Both the position numbers and the translations under genes were made by a program. DNA of 64,000 nucleotides from contig NC_079242.1 of assembly GCF_028009165.1 (NCBI RefSeq), positions 1,116,001 to 1,180,000 on the forward strand, given 5' to 3'. The notes under the pieces were generated by a model. That model saw only the letters and a program-made list of their open reading frames with translations. It was not told the DNA's origin and did no database searches. Origin of the DNA: Akanthomyces muscarius (lineage: Eukaryota > Ascomycota > Sordariomycetes > Hypocreales > Cordycipitaceae). Shown here piece after piece: positions 1-13,103 of this stretch; the stretch's first letter is position 1; each line of letters begins with the position of its first letter.

Positions 1-650
1 TCAAGTTCTTTGTCAAAATTCGAGGTTGGACTGAATTGGGTCTCATGGCCAGCATCTTCCTGTCTACAATCTTCTACTCCTTGACTCTCGGCATGGCCCT
101 GGGGGTCGGCATCTCGCTGCTCATGGTGATCAAGCACAGCACGCGCCCTCGCATCCAGATTCTCGGCCGCATTCCCGGAACGCAGCTCTTTGAAAACGCC
201 GAGGCTGTACCTCACAATCTCGAGTTCGTCGAGGGCTGTCTCATTGTCAAGATTCCCGAGCCGCTGACCTTTGCCAACACCGGTGAGCTTAAATCTCGTC
301 TACGCCGCCTCGAGCTGTACGGCACGCCGTCCGCTCACCCAGCACTGCCTCGCATCCGCAGCCAAGACGCCAACCGCAACATCATCTTTGACATCCACGG
401 CGTCACATCGATTGACGGCTCCGGAACCCAAGTCCTAGAAGAACTTGTGCGCAGCTATCGGGACCGTGGCGTCCGCGTCTTCTTCTCGCGCATGCCTGGT
501 GGCAAGAGCCACCCCGTCTGGCGCCTCATGGTCAGCAGCGGCATCGTAGCACTGTGCGGCGAGAGCCACTTCGTCAGGAACGTAGAAGAGGCGTTGCAGA
601 TGACCGAGTACGAGGAAAGCATCGAAGACGGCAGAAGCAGTGTCGCTTGA
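1..650 (+). CDS. SulP-family anion transporter, C-terminal part (partial, 5' end outside window)
   Basis: The frame is open from the first bases of the window (codons from position 3) to the stop at 648-650, so this is the 3' end of a larger gene. Two hydrophobic stretches separated by small residues come first, the last membrane segments of the carrier. A cytosolic STAS domain follows, with the typical beta-strand/loop pattern around 'FDIHGVTSIDGSGTQ' and a helix 'VLEELVRSYRDRGV'. Known of the family: SulP carriers move sulfate or other anions and the STAS domain is regulatory. The separation between the last membrane segment and STAS resembles the fungal vacuolar SulP branch, but the membrane core is not visible, so substrate and location are open. 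The tail is Glu/Ser-rich and short. Confidence 0.85.
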   Translation, partial: KFFVKIRGWTELGLMASIFLSTIFYSLTLGMALGVGISLLMVIKHSTRPRIQILGRIPGTQLFENAEAVPHNLEFVEGCLIVKIPEPLTFANTGELKSRLRRLELYGTPSAHPALPRIRSQDANRNIIFDIHGVTSIDGSGTQVLEELVRSYRDRGVRVFFSRMPGGKSHPVWRLMVSSGIVALCGESHFVRNVEEALQMTEYEESIEDGRSSVA

Positions 651-1355
651 ATCGGTGGCTTGGGCAGCAGCATACGACACGCCTTATTGATGATTTGCAA
701 TTTGATTTCTGCGGTTTTTCCAAAAAGCGATACAATAGATTTTGACCTCTGTCGTCGAAGATAACGGGGCTGTATAGTGGCTAGAATAGCCTTTACTCGG
801 CATCACATATAGTATATAATGTACCCCGAGCCTATATATTTATCATTCTTATTGAATAAATTTGTCTGTAGTGTTTCCGTTTCCATGCCAGCGACCTTGT
901 CATTTACATGTGTTGCCGCGAGTGTTGGAGAGGAGTATTGTAGAAGTGGTAAAGATTACTATTTCTCTGGATATACTGTGATAGAAAATCTAAAGAGGAA
1001 ATAATGCTTACATTTATATTTTCGGCCTCGTTCAATTTTCAATCCGTCATTGACTACTGTGTAAACTTTAAGCATACCTAACTACCGAAGCTCAGCTGGT
1101 CGTGTTTGGGGCGATCGCCCAGTGGCACCCACAGTGACATGCCGCTAAACCGAGTGCCGCCATGCCCAAGGCTGCTTGGCTGCCAGTCAGGGATGGAAAA
1201 ATCGAGGCCCCTCCCAAAGCGCGTCAACCAAACTTTTACATCATCAACCACGCGCCCGATTTCCAGTCATTTCCCTTACGAGCACACGACGGCACCTACG
1301 CATCGCGGCAGATAGGGATGAATCGTCGAAATTCAGCTTGCTCCTAGACTTTGCG
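651..1355. other. Intergenic: 3' flank of SulP gene and promoter of VPS72
   Basis: No gene is seen. An AATAAA at 855-860 lies about 205 nt after the SulP stop in an AT-rich stretch and is a plausible polyadenylation signal. The part from about 1090 on is GC-richer and would hold the VPS72 promoter and leader. The reading frame of VPS72 stays open upstream of its ATG to about 1176, but the start at 1356 fits the family better. Confidence 0.6.
855..860 (+). terminator. Candidate poly(A) signal AATAAA of the SulP gene
   Basis: Canonical AATAAA hexamer in an AT-rich context, downstream of the SulP stop. Cleavage position cannot be seen from sequence alone. Confidence 0.45.
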
Positions 1356-3852
1356 ATGGATTCGGAGCTCACCCGACCGTCGGAGCTCGACGAGTCGCAG
1401 TCGTCGAAGCTGTCCAGCGTCAACCCCAGCGACATGGACAACGGTGGCGGCAGCAGCAGCGACAGCGACAGCTCCGACGATGGCGCATCCGAGGCGGCGC
1501 CCCAGGTCGAGTGGCTCGCCACGGGTCGCCAGCGTCGTTCCACGGCTGGCAACCGTATGAAGTCGATGCTTGCCAACGAAGAACCGGACTCCGATCTCGA
1601 GCTGCTCTTTGCCGAAGACGAAAACGATCAAGGCTTCTCTGACGCCGGGGACCATGCCTCCGACGTGCAGATGGACTCTTCTTCCGACGACGATGACAAC
1701 CACGACGACGACGAGCTCGAGGGCGAGAAGGAGCTCGATCGACAGGCCAAGGAGCGTCGCACCGCGCAGCGCAAGCGCAAGGCACAGGAAGCGATCCCAG
1801 CCAAATTTCGCAAAAAAGTGCGCATCGATACGAGCAATTCGACACCGCGTTCCTCTGTCGCCCCTTCCACGCCGCAAACGAGCCAGGCGCCCCGACCAAA
1901 GAAAAAATCCGAGCGCGCATCATGGCTGCCCTCGGTCACCGACCTGCCCACGCGTGCCTCGTCGCGCCAGACGACGCGGCTCTCCAAGGAACAGCTGCAC
2001 GCGCAGATGGAAGAGCGCGAGGCCAAGCGTCTGAAGCAGCTGGCGCAAATGCAGAAGAAGGCAGCGCGCCTCGAAGCCCTCAAGAAACCGCCCATGACGC
2101 AAGAGGACCGGCTGCGAGAAGCCGCCCTTGTCGAGGAGCGCAACAGCAAGAGCCTTAACCGATGGGAAGAGGCCGAGAAGCAGCGTGAAGAGGAGCGCCG
2201 AGCCAAGCTCGCGGCACTCCACGAGCGTACGCTCAGCGGGCCTGTGATTTCGTTTTGGAGCGGCCTGGGCCGATTTGGCGATGGCTGGCGCAAGGGCGAG
2301 GGCATTCACGTGGCAATCGAGGAGAAGCCGAAAAAGGCCAAGAAAGAAAAGGCGACAAAAGAAAAGGGCAAGAAAAAGGATGAGATCAAGGACAATGTGA
2401 AAGAAGAGAACGCGGGTGAGACGAAAACTACGGATGCGCAGGCCCCGAGCACAGCAAACCCCCGGTCTACAGAACATGGCCAAGCGACGGACACAACACA
2501 GAGTAGCGTGAACGCCGACAAGAGCAACGAAGTTCCGAAAGAGAAGGGCGAAGCAGATGCCGCATCTAAAGACACTGCCGTGATTGATGCACCGGACGCA
2601 CAACCGCAAGAAACTACAGCATCAGCAGCATCAGCAGCACCAGCAACACACAAAGCTGCAGGAGCCGAAACATCGCACGTTGCAGGCAAAGATGGGACTG
2701 TGGACGTTTCTATGACAGATGTGCCGACAATAGAGGGCGCGGAAAAGACAAATGCCATGGAGGCTGGAGGCCAAGATGATACCACGAATCTCAAGTCAAC
2801 GGAAACAGACACTGTGTCAAAATCGCAGTCCGCCGAACCCGTCGAAGCTCCTGCCAAAGAGTCCGACACGAAAGCACCCACGCCGTCTGCGCCGTCTACG
2901 GAGACGACATCTGGCTCAATGGGATCAGCAGCACAGGTACCAGCTACTGCAGAGGCGCCAAAGGGCTCTGTCCCCCCTCAAGCTACCACTAAAGAGACTC
3001 AACCGCAGCCAGCTTCCAATGCGGAACCAACAAATGGTATCCGCGCCGGCCCAGACTTCGGTGCTGTGCCGGTCACAGACGGAGAATCTCTCAAGGCAAC
3101 CCCTTTGCAGCCAATTGAGAATGGCTCTCTGCCTGCAAGCAAGGTAGTCAGTCGAATTCAGTCTGAAGCCGCGACCCCGCAGCCAGAACAGGCGCGCTCG
3201 CCATTGGACGGACTCCCAACAACTCGCGATGCCATCATCTATCAAAACTTTGACGAAAATGCCATCAAAGACAGGAGTGTGCAAACGCAAGTTCTCTTTG
3301 GTCGCAAGATGAGCCGCTTGCCAAGTACGTATTATGCCAATGCTACCAGGCACACCATCGGGGCATGGTTGCTAATTAGCCACAGAACCTACACCTCCGC
3401 CCATGTGTCTAATCACTAACAACGCGGCGCGGTATCGTGACCCAAAAACCGACCTTCACTTCTACAGCGCCGCTGCTTTCAAGGAACTCCAGCGTGTAGC
3501 CTCGGGTGAATATCGCTGGAGCAAACTGCTTGGCGCCTGGGCTGGCAGCGGCACGTATGCGGCTCGAGGCGTTCCTGAGAGATTCCTCAACCCTGCCAGA
3601 TGCCCAACGCTGGAGGAAGTGCAACGCATCGAACGTAAAAAGGAGGAAAAGGAGGAGCTCAAGCTCCAGCAAGCAGAGGACGAAAAGAAGGCCAAAGAGA
3701 AGAAGCCAGCTGCAGCCAAGAAGACTGGTGACAGCGATGCTCCAGCCCCGGCCAGTGGTGATAAGGTAACGACGGAAGAAAAAGATTCCATCAGTGTCAA
3801 AGCGGAGGACGCCAGTGGCGCCAAGACGGAAGCGCCGCCGGTGACTGCATGA
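1356..3852 (+). CDS. VPS72: VPS72/YL1 (Swc2) subunit of the SWR1 chromatin-remodelling complex
   Basis: Two exons, 1356-3324 and 3386-3852; the 61-nt intron has donor GTACGT, branch-like GCTAATTA and acceptor CACAG. The protein is about 811 residues. The N-terminal YL1 domain has the signature 'RRSTAGNRMKSMLANEEPDS' followed by a strongly acidic Asp/Ser/Glu tract, the part that binds H2A.Z-H2B in the family. A basic coiled-coil region follows. The middle (roughly residues 320-680) is low-complexity Lys/Glu then Ala/Thr/Pro/Glu-rich, far longer than in yeast Swc2. The YL1 C-terminal domain spans the splice junction: 'CLITNNAARYRDPKT' and 'YRWSKLLGAWAGSGTY'. A short Lys/Glu/Ala-rich tail ends it. 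The start at 1356 was chosen because residues before it show no family character. Role: histone variant H2A.Z deposition in the nucleus. Confidence 0.93.
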
Positions 3853-6800
3853 GAAGATGCGACACAGTGTAACAACAAACGAAAGACCGGAAGGCTAGAG
3901 AGACGCCTCTCGGCAAGACTGAGCGTGTGGCTCTTGTCAATGTAACATGATATATACTAGGAAAGGATTAGACGATGACAAAGGCGTTTTTGGAGCGTGT
4001 ACGGAAACACGCGATCTTTTGTTTCAGCCAGACTTGTTTGTACTCGGCCACAGGGGGAAGAGAAGGGATACCCATTTTTGGTGGCGCAACTATTGTATTT
4101 GTATACTAACTAGGACTGAAAGGTAGTCAGAAGATGAGGAATCGGGAAATTATGAGAGAAAATTTCTGACAGAGAGCAGTCGGCTCCGACATCGTTGCGT
4201 GCGTTCACATCAACAGGAACCGGTAGCGGACGCTACAGTGGATTCCAAAAGTGAGGCAAGCTGACGGAAAGCAAGGTGCTGAAATGGGGTCGCGTGACTG
4301 CATGGGATAGATGAGCTTTTCGGGCATAATGGTGGATTGCGACATTTTAAACACCGAACGGTTGCGCGTTTGGTTAGACTGCTGGAAAGCACGATTCCGA
4401 GGGTGGTCATCTTTTGCCTTGTGCGGACGAACTTTTGTACACACGAGAGTTCCGCAACCTGATGGGATTCCGACAGCCTGCCGACACTGCCTGCACTCCC
4501 ACCGGCCCCCGCCCGGCCAATTGCGAAAGCCCATCTGCAAAGGAACTATTGAAGCATCGGATAGAAAGGGCGAGCTGGAGAAGAAGGCACTTTCGTTCAC
4601 CACCAACGGGGAAGATTATACTGAAGATGTGCTGGCTCCTACTTATCCTGTGCGCCACGAGCAGCGCGGCGCCAACGCCCATCGCCAAGTGTGGTGCCAC
4701 GGGCGAGGCTTCAGCTTAGCTTAGGGGCAACATGCAAAAGGACCAAGACTCGGAAACCATGAATCGGCGCCTTCCCGGTTGGTCAGGGTTTTTGTCGTCT
4801 AGACTAGGCGGAATGGGTAAGATCTACCCTCGTCTTCGTCTAGGTGGGGGGCGGGGGGGCGTATCAGCCGGTTTGGTGAAGCAAGGCAAAAGGCGCCGTT
4901 CCTCCCAGACGCATGCCGGTACTTCATCTAGCTCGTTTAGCTAGCTTGAAGCCTCGTTGGCGTTGAGATGAGGCTGGCGAGGCGAGGGTGCATGGAGCCG
5001 CCACCCCGTACGAGAACTTTTGAAGGACCAAACTAAACGCACCAAAGATGGGAACCGTCACCGTACCGTTCTGTGTGCCGATGTGTCGAGCTTCCCAACC
5101 TATCCCGCGGAAATTTTTTCGGTCTCAACACCCTATCAAGTAAATAGCGTGGCGACGGGCTCTTTGCGGCCAACATGTTGGGCGCCCTGGGGACTTGCAA
5201 AGCTCCAGGATCTTTTGTGCAAGACAAGCGGAAGGTGGGGAGATGGCTACAAAGTTGAAAAATTAAAAAATTAGAAATTAAAAGTAATAAATAAAACCGT
5301 TTGTTTGTGGCTGCTAGATGAGACCAAAGTTCCTTGTCGTTATTCTTGGGGAGTGAGCGTCGAGTCCGCAAGGTAATTTGCTTTGTGGTGAAAGTGTGCC
5401 GCCTCGGTTGTGTCCTCGCGGGAGACTTCCACGGGACTCATCGCCAGAGTTCTTCTTGCGCGGCCGTATTCCCGAGGATGGGGGCTTTTCCTTGGCAGAC
5501 GCCGGACGGGGAACAATATTTAAATGATGGTGGCGTCTTGGCCAAGGCTAAGCGACAAGCTCTCCGCCGGAGTCGCTCTCATCAACTACATAGCAATAGT
5601 TCCGGTAACGCATGCAAGTTTTTGAGAAGAGCTGCTTTGAAAATTGCGCTCAGCAACGGCATAGTCGCAAGTTGCCGTGGGTGTAAAGCCATTCGTGTTT
5701 CTTTTCTTGTCTCAAAACTATCCTTACCTGCATTGCATAAGGCTCTTGGGGGCCAGCCAGCTCCACGAAAGGACAGCCCGTCCTGCAGGCTTACTACCTT
5801 GGCCAAAGGCCCTCCTCCCCTGACCGAAACTTTCAAAGCCGAATTGTACTGAGTAGCACCGAGTATAATTCTCTGCCCTCTCTCCCGCCCTCCCTCCTCC
5901 CTCCTCCCTGCCCCCTACGTTTTGTGCAATGCCTAACGAGAAGGAAAAAGTGGTGGCTTGTTTCCCGGCCACAAAAGGTCTGGTATTGGTGGCGTTCATC
6001 CGACAACAACTCGTAAGAATGGGAACGGCATCGCTTCTCTGATTCGCTCGTAGGACTGGGCGATCCCCGCGATGGGCCTGCCAGCCTGTATCTGAAGAAA
6101 TGACAGGCGCAGGCGCCACGTCCTTCTGACCCTGCATTGTGCTCGCACTACTCCGTACCGGACAGACAAAAGTTCCCGCCCAATCCATGGCAACGATTCG
6201 GCAGCCCATCTTGGGGAGTTTCTTTAGCGCCGGGCCGAAAACGGATCTTGCTAGTGCCGGGTTTACCGACGGCAGAAACAAGAACCCAGTATACGCCCTC
6301 GTCTTCAGTCTCGCGTGCTTAAGACACTAGTTACCTACTGGTGGTTATTGGGACAAGTCGGGGTTGCCCGTCCCTGAAAGCAAGTTGAACCATGTCACAG
6401 ACCTTTACTCCGAGTTGCTTTTGAGAGACCAATCCGCCGCCATGTTCTCCATTTTATCTTCAAGGGCCATGTGGTAAAGGACAGTCTGGTTTGGACCCGC
6501 CGGTGGTGAGACTTGCATCAAAAGAAGGTCCGGCCGCCTGGGGGTGTGCAGCATGAGTGTAACCATCACAAGGCTGGCAATGGCCGGTGTGCCGATGTTC
6601 TTTCGTGTGGATATCGAGCCAATCGCGCAATGCAATCACTCATTAGCAGTCTTCCCACTCCTTCCTATCTACGGAGTATACTTTCCCCCCTCTCAGACCC
6701 TTGCCCACCCCCTAATGGCGCGCTTTGTCAACGTGAGCTCGTGATCCGGTGATGCAAGGGCCCTTTTGTTCGTGCTCCCCCACAGGTGCCAGATCCCATT

Positions 6801-7231
6801 TCGGCAAGGTCAGCCAAATATTCTCCATTGCTGCAGGTTGACGGCCCACTGGTTGGGAATGTCGCCAGGACCTTTTGCCTTCTCAATTGGAGACGCAAAA
6901 GATCCCTTCTTCGGAGGCATGTTCTCCTAGCCTCATTTCTTGTTTAGCGCCTGCAAAACATACCGCAACCGTTGGCCAGTTGGCTAGCCTCGAGGTAGGA
7001 CAGTTCAGAAGCTAAATAGATGTGATACCCGTCCGAGGCTGGACGGACAGAGTGAAAGTTCCATATCAACCTGCCCTGCTCATTCGTCTCAGCTTGTTGC
7101 CCCAGGCTTTTGATATTACATTTTGCTTCCAATAGTCCCACCTGTCCGGGATACCCTGCATCCCTCCCCTCCTCCGTCTACCTCTGCGGGCTGCCATCTT
7201 GTTTGCAGATTCCTGCTGGGACTTGGTCGCC
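3853..7231. other. 3.4-kb intergenic stretch upstream of the OPT gene
   Basis: Several overlapping short open frames on both strands, none with family likeness, splice-linked partners or a coding-like residue pattern. The first few hundred bases are the VPS72 3' flank. An AT-rich patch lies at about 5260-5300, and there are CT/GA-rich blocks at 5870-5910 and 7150-7190, the latter just before the OPT start. I see no tRNA or other RNA gene. The length fits a large regulatory region of a nutrient-controlled transporter, which is inference only. Confidence 0.5.
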
Positions 7232-10146
7232 ATGGCCCACGACGAGGAAATCACCGACGCCCATCGTCGGGACAGCCACGACGGCGGCTCCGTCGAGGAG
7301 GTGCACCATGTGGTTGACGAGAAGCACGACTACACACAGCACCACCAGCACCACCACCACACTGAGGCTGAGGTGCAGGCGCTCGAGGCCAAGCTCGGCG
7401 GCGATGCAGAGGGCCTCGTCGCGCCCATGGACGACGTCGAGTACGTCATGGACAAGATTGAGGCCATGACGGTCGAGGAGGCGCAGGAGATTCTGCGCAC
7501 CATGCTCAAGGAGCACGAGTACGACTACAACTTTGCCCAAAGCCTGCGCGACCAAATCACCACCCTGCTGCAGGGCCCGCCGGAAAAAGACACCGCAGGC
7601 GGCGACTGGGTGACGGAGATCAAGACGGTGGCGGCGCTCAACCGCTTCTACTCGCCGTACCCCGAGGTGCGCGCCATCACGACGCCCGACGACGACCCGG
7701 ACATGCCGTGCGAGACGCTCCGCGCGCACTTTCTGGGCCTGGTCTGGGCCGTCATCGGGCAGTTCACCAACTCGCTCTTCAACTCACGCTTCCCGAGCAT
7801 CACGCTGGGCTCCGCCGTCGTCCAGATCCTGCTGTACCCGTGCGGCATGGCCCTGGCCTGGGCGCTGCCCGACTGGGGCTTCACGGTCCGCGGCACCCGC
7901 GTGTCGCTCAACCCGGGGCCCTGGTCGTACAAGGAGCAGATGCTGGCGACCATCATCATGGATGTCAGCATCAACTCGGCGTACTGCTTCTCCAACATCC
8001 AGACGCAGGCCGTCTACTACCACGACACGTGGCTGACGGCCGAGTACAGCATCCTGCTGCTGCTGTCGACGCAGCTCATGGGGCTTGGCTTCTCGGGCCT
8101 GCTGCGCCGCTTCGTCGTCTACCCCGTCGAGACCATCTGGCCCGCGCTGCTGCCCACCATTGCCCTCAACAAGGCGCTGCTGCTGCCGGAGCGCAAGGAG
8201 ACGGTCCACGGCTGGAGCCTGTCGCGCTATCAGGTCTTTTTCATCTGCTTCTTCGGCATGTTTGTGTACTTTTGGATCCCGGGCTACCTGTTCCCGGCCC
8301 TCTCTACCTTTGCCTGGATGACCTGGATCGCGCCCAACAACTTTCCTCTCAACATCATCACCGGTAAGTCTGATGCTTGCACCCCGTCGCACCTCGACGT
8401 CTTTGTTGCTGTGTTGCTGAGACCCAAGTTCTCTCCCGATACAGGAAACTCGGGAATTGGATTCAACCCCATTCCGACGTTTGATTGGAACGTCGTCATT
8501 CAGAATGGCGCGCCGCTCGCCATTCCGTTTTTCGCTTACGTGCAGCAAGCCGGCGGCCAGCTGATCTCCGCCTTTATCCTGATTGCCATTTACTGGACCA
8601 ACAAGTCGTGGACGGCACACTTGCCCATCAACACGTCTACCATCTACGACAATACGGGTGAGCCTTACAACATCTCGCGCGTCATCGACCCGCAGCGCGC
8701 CGTCGTCCTCGAGGACAAGTACAAGGCCTACTCGCCCCCGTTTTACACGGCGGGCAGCCTTGTCTCGTACGGTGCCTTTTTCATGTTTTATCCCATCACC
8801 ATGGTCTTTGTCCTGCTCGATGCGTGGAGGCCGCTGCTAAAGGCGTTCAAGTCCATGGCTCGGGCTGTCAAGGAGTCCGTCGTGGGCCTCTTCCAAGGCA
8901 TCTACAGAATCACCGGGGCTCTCGTTGGGGGCAACTTTCGCGAGGCGGCCCAGCATCTGTACGCCATGTTCAGCAGCGACGGGTCCATCTACGACGGCTT
9001 CGATGATCCCCTGACGAACATTATGCGCAAATACCCCGAGGTTCCGGATTGGTGGTTCCTCTCGATTGCCTTGATTGCCTTTGTTTTTGCTATTGTCGTG
9101 CTCGAGAAGTATCCACAGCTTGACACGCCTGTTTGGACCATCTTCTTCGTCATCGCCCTCAACCTCGTGTTTTTGATCCCAATGACATATATCAATGCCA
9201 TCTCGGGCATTACCCAGGGCTTAAACGTTGTGACGGAATTGATCATGGGTTACGCTCTGCCTGGACACCCTGAGGCTCTCATGTTCGTGAAAGCCTACGG
9301 ATACAATATCAACGGTCAGGCGGACAACTACATCTCGGATCAAAAGATGGGCTTTTACGCAAAGATTCCGCCACGTGCCATGTACCGCGGTCAGATTCTG
9401 AGTACAATCATCACGGTCTTTGTCTGCTATGGCGTGGTCAACTTTGTTGACAATACTATTCCCGGCATCTGCACGCCGGATCAACCGTCCAAGTTTAACT
9501 GTCTCGCCGGTTCTGCCGTCTTCTTCTCGTCATCCGTTGTCTGGGTATGTGCCATGATGTATGATGCAAGAAGCTCAAATGCTAACAGAGATGGATTTAG
9601 GGTGCTATTGGTCCCAGCCGCGTCTTTTCTCAGCTGTACCCTGCGATGAAGTACACGTTCCTTTTCGGCTTCTTGCTGGCCCTCGCGTGGTGGGCCGGGA
9701 AGCGATTCGGCTCGATGGCGCGCGAGGCCATGCGCAAGACGCTCCCCGGCTCCGTCTTCAAGCCCATCGACTATGTCCTGCTGAAGCCGCTTTCCTGGCT
9801 CAAGCACGTCCACCCCACCATTGTCATCAACGGAGCCATGGCATGGGCGCCCACCAACTTGACTTACACGACGGTCGGATTGTACTTTTCGTTTGGCTTC
9901 ATGTACTACCTTCGCCGCTACAAGACGGCGTGGTGGGAGAGATACAACTACGTCATTTCTGCTGCACTGGGCGGAGGTGTTGCTTTTTCTGGCATCATCA
10001 TCTTTTTCGCGCTGCAGTGGAATCCTGTGAACCTTTCCTGGTGGGGTACCAATATTCCTGGAGAGACGATTGATGGAGGCGCGGGCCAAACGTCGTTGCT
10101 CCCTCTCCCTGATAGGGGATATTTTGGGCCAGATAGCTGGTACTAG
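7232..10146 (+). CDS. Oligopeptide transporter, OPT family (fungal)
   Basis: Three exons, 7232-8363, 8445-9544 and 9601-10146, giving about 925 residues. The ATG at 7232 sits in a strong CGCCATGGC context. A hydrophilic His/Glu-rich N-terminus (with a run HHQHHHH) precedes the carrier. Both hallmark OPT motifs are present: 'SPYPEVRAIT' with 'DDDP' just after (residues about 141-152) and 'KIPPR' (about 684-688). Many hydrophobic segments lie between and after them, as expected of a 12-16-segment proton-coupled carrier in the plasma or an internal membrane. Intron 1 (81 nt) splices to give 'IITGNSGIGFNPIPTFDWN', the family-conserved loop. It is a multiple of three without a stop, so a retained form would add 27 residues. 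Intron 2 is 56 nt with branch GCTAAC. Substrate could be tetra/pentapeptides, glutathione or metal-chelating peptides; sequence does not decide. Confidence 0.93.
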
Positions 10147-13103
10147 ATGGTACTTTCAATGACTTGGCACGAGACTGATGTTTTGGGTATATATTTGGCC
10201 GGATGTAGCAGCACAATTGCCTATTGGTCCGTGACTTTGTCACTGGGTTGCTCGTTGTTGACCACTACAAGTACTCCTTCGCGTAGAAGTAAATTGTGCA
10301 TACATGTACCTCAAGGCGTATGAATTTGAAATTACAGGTTGCAGGTGAAGTGCTCCTCAGCTTTGCGGCCGTAGGGCATTTGTTCCTAGCGTGTCCGTAT
10401 GCTTCAGTAATCATGCTTTGTACAGTTGGGTTGCATTTCGTCTCCCGACTCATAGGCATGTGGGCTTAGCGACACGGCGTCTTGTTAGCCTGGACACGGC
10501 GCAGACCAAGGGCGGTGCGTGCTTGTAGCTGGTATGTACTGGTACTACAAGAGATTGAGTTGCAAGTTGAAAGTACGAAGGAGTACTAGGCTTGGAGCCA
10601 GTCCTTGGCGAAACGAGAAATGGGTACGAGGAGCAGTTGGTTCAGCTTGGCAGGTGGTGGTACGATGGGGGACAGAGAGGGCACATGAGAGAATGGGAGG
10701 TTGGGAGACGGGCCATCAGTGGTACAGATGGACTTTTAGATTGTGAGTCTGTGTAATCAGTAGATAGATACCAGTACAAGCAGGTAGTCCGTGCTCGGAT
10801 CGGTCAACGGTGAGTGGCTCGGTGGTGGCAAGGTGGATTGAGAGGGACATGAGGGTGGGAGATGGCGACACAGAGTAATCTGTAGCGTGCAAGACAACAA
10901 TGGCATTGTAGGGGTTGCCCAGTAGTGAGTGTCTGAGAGGTGTGATTGAGGGTGTCTCTCGGTCATTATTTGCTACTATCCGTACCATCATCACCAGTAT
11001 GTACTCGACCACTGGGATGCTCGGCCAAACCTCAGGATGGAAATTTAGCGAGGCTTCGGGGGGCCTTCAGTGGCTTTAGCGGGTGATTGCGCTGAAGAGC
11101 CCCTGTATGTACCCCTGGTTTGAGGGCTGGTGCGCTGCTCGCCAATCAGACGGGAATGACGACACAGGGCTGACTCGCCACCAGCCACTCAACACTGTGG
11201 GAAGAATACCTACCCCTGTGTCCCTGGGCTTACGGGCTTTTACCAGTACTGGCACATAGCAGCCAGCCACTTCAGCCGTCGACAGCAACAGTGTCCGGCT
11301 CGCATCACCAGCAGCCCGGCATTCAGCGCTGCTGGGTACTGGGAAATTGCATGCCGAACCCGCCCAGAGTAGGAACCGGCCAATCGCTGAGCTCCAAGCG
11401 CTGCAGCCATTGATGCAAGATGCAACCAACTCGGCCGGCTAGCGCTAACAAGTAGGCCCGCTGCACCGGGCGGACGTTCCAGCGGACCAGCCGACCAGTC
11501 GGGTGCAGAGGCTGGGCTTCGATAGGTACCTCCAGCCTACCAGTTGCAGGCACCGCACGGCGGCGCTACGCCACTCTGGGAAGCCATGAGCCACACCACT
11601 CTCGCTAGCCCGCGCCACTTGGGTCGCTTTCGGCCAGCCCTCATTAAACTTGCCCTCTTGTGCCTCTGCACTTGGGCGGTCCCTGGCCATCCACGATGAA
11701 GATCTCGACAACGCGCCGCATTTGAGGCCGCCTTGCCTTGACCGCAACACCACGCACACAGTTTTCTCTTCTTGGCCGGGCCCTCCCCCCCGCTGCCCGG
11801 CGCCCCTCTCTTCAGCTACCCATGGCCAGCGCATCCGTGCATGGGCACCACGGCCAGCATGGCCAATCGAAGATGGGTTCCATCTCCCCAGCGTTTCGGG
11901 ATTGAGAGTCGCCGTGATGCTCTGCAGCAAACGGAGCAAAAGAAGAAGAAGAAAAGGCATCGAATGGCATTCCCACGCATCAAAAAGATGTACGACCTCG
12001 ACGTTTCACTCTTTCAATGCCTTTTCCGGATACCAAAAACCGCTTGCAGTTTCGTTCGTTCGTACCAGCACCACCACCTCGTGGCTGGCTCCAGCTTCCA
12101 ATCGTTCGTCCGCGACAACGGCCCAAGCTCTAGTCCACCTTTTAAGATTACTCGTGGTCCTCGTCACCCGAGAGCCCATCGTCACAATTAATTACAGACG
12201 TCCTGCCCGCTCGTCCGTCCCATCCCATCTTTGGGTCTCCCGCATCTTGGTCAGGAATTGCATTGTGATTGATTACTCAATACTTACCCATGCAACATCT
12301 CGCGAGCATCACCCCGTTCCTCGACGCCTGCGGCTCTGCATCGTCTTCTGCAACACTCGCGGCTTCGCTTCTCGACCGGTCTAGGCCACCCATCCATCGG
12401 GCTTGCAGACGATTTGCGCCCACCCACGACCAGGGCCTATCCATGATTCACCAACAACTCTCGCCCATCTGAGCCGCAGCTGAGCTTGTCAGTCCGTCTG
12501 GTCGCCCAAAGAGCCCGCCTACGCCGTTGCTTCCTCGCTCTTCCCAACTTCTTAATCATTTTGGTCCTTCCCCTCGCCGCCTCTTTAACCGTTTCGCTTT
12601 CATCTCGCCATTGGCCTTGTTTATTTTCCGTCGCCGCCGACGCCGCTGCCGCATCCTCCCACCACATCGTTCGGCACGGCGGAGGGCAGCTTCCATACAC
12701 ACAGCCGATTGTCAGAGCGCGAAACCACCGACTCTCTGCTGCTTTTACGCCCGTCTTTTCTTTTATTCCTTTGCAAAATCGTCCACGCCTGAATCATATA
12801 CCTATCGCATATTATAACGTCGATTCTTCCATTATATTTCCTCATATTCAGGGCCCGCCGCTCACTAAACTGGGGCGCCCTCAATCCAGGATTCCGAAAC
12901 ACGCCCTCAGGTATCACGCCCCAAAATTCGCGCCCCCGGTCGACGAGAAAGAGTCTCGAAACGACGCGCATAGCCGCCTTGGCGTTGCGGTATTGTTCAA
13001 GGAAGAAAGTCCGCCTCGCTGGAATTTTTCCAACGTTTTCCATCCCTTTTCCCAACTTGTTTGCTTTACATCGGAGTGAGGCGTCGGCCTCCATCTCGCT
13101 GTC
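10147..13103. other. 3.0-kb intergenic stretch; distal part is pyrimidine-rich leader/promoter of the next gene
   Basis: No supported gene. Open frames of up to about 240 codons near 11.6-13.1 kb start at TTG rather than ATG and show no family likeness. From about 12.2 kb the plus strand becomes rich in CT and in short TCGCC/CCGCC patches, as in long 5' leaders of filamentous ascomycetes, leading into the ATG at 13104. Confidence 0.5.

Noticed and set aside
4311..4724. 137-codon ATG-initiated open frame in the gap before the OPT gene
   Set aside because: Overlaps equally long frames on the other strand, no family likeness, no leader or splice signals.
11650..12384. 244-codon open frame upstream of the CBM48-like gene
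   Set aside because: Begins at TTG, lies in CT-rich leader-like DNA, with no recognisable domain.
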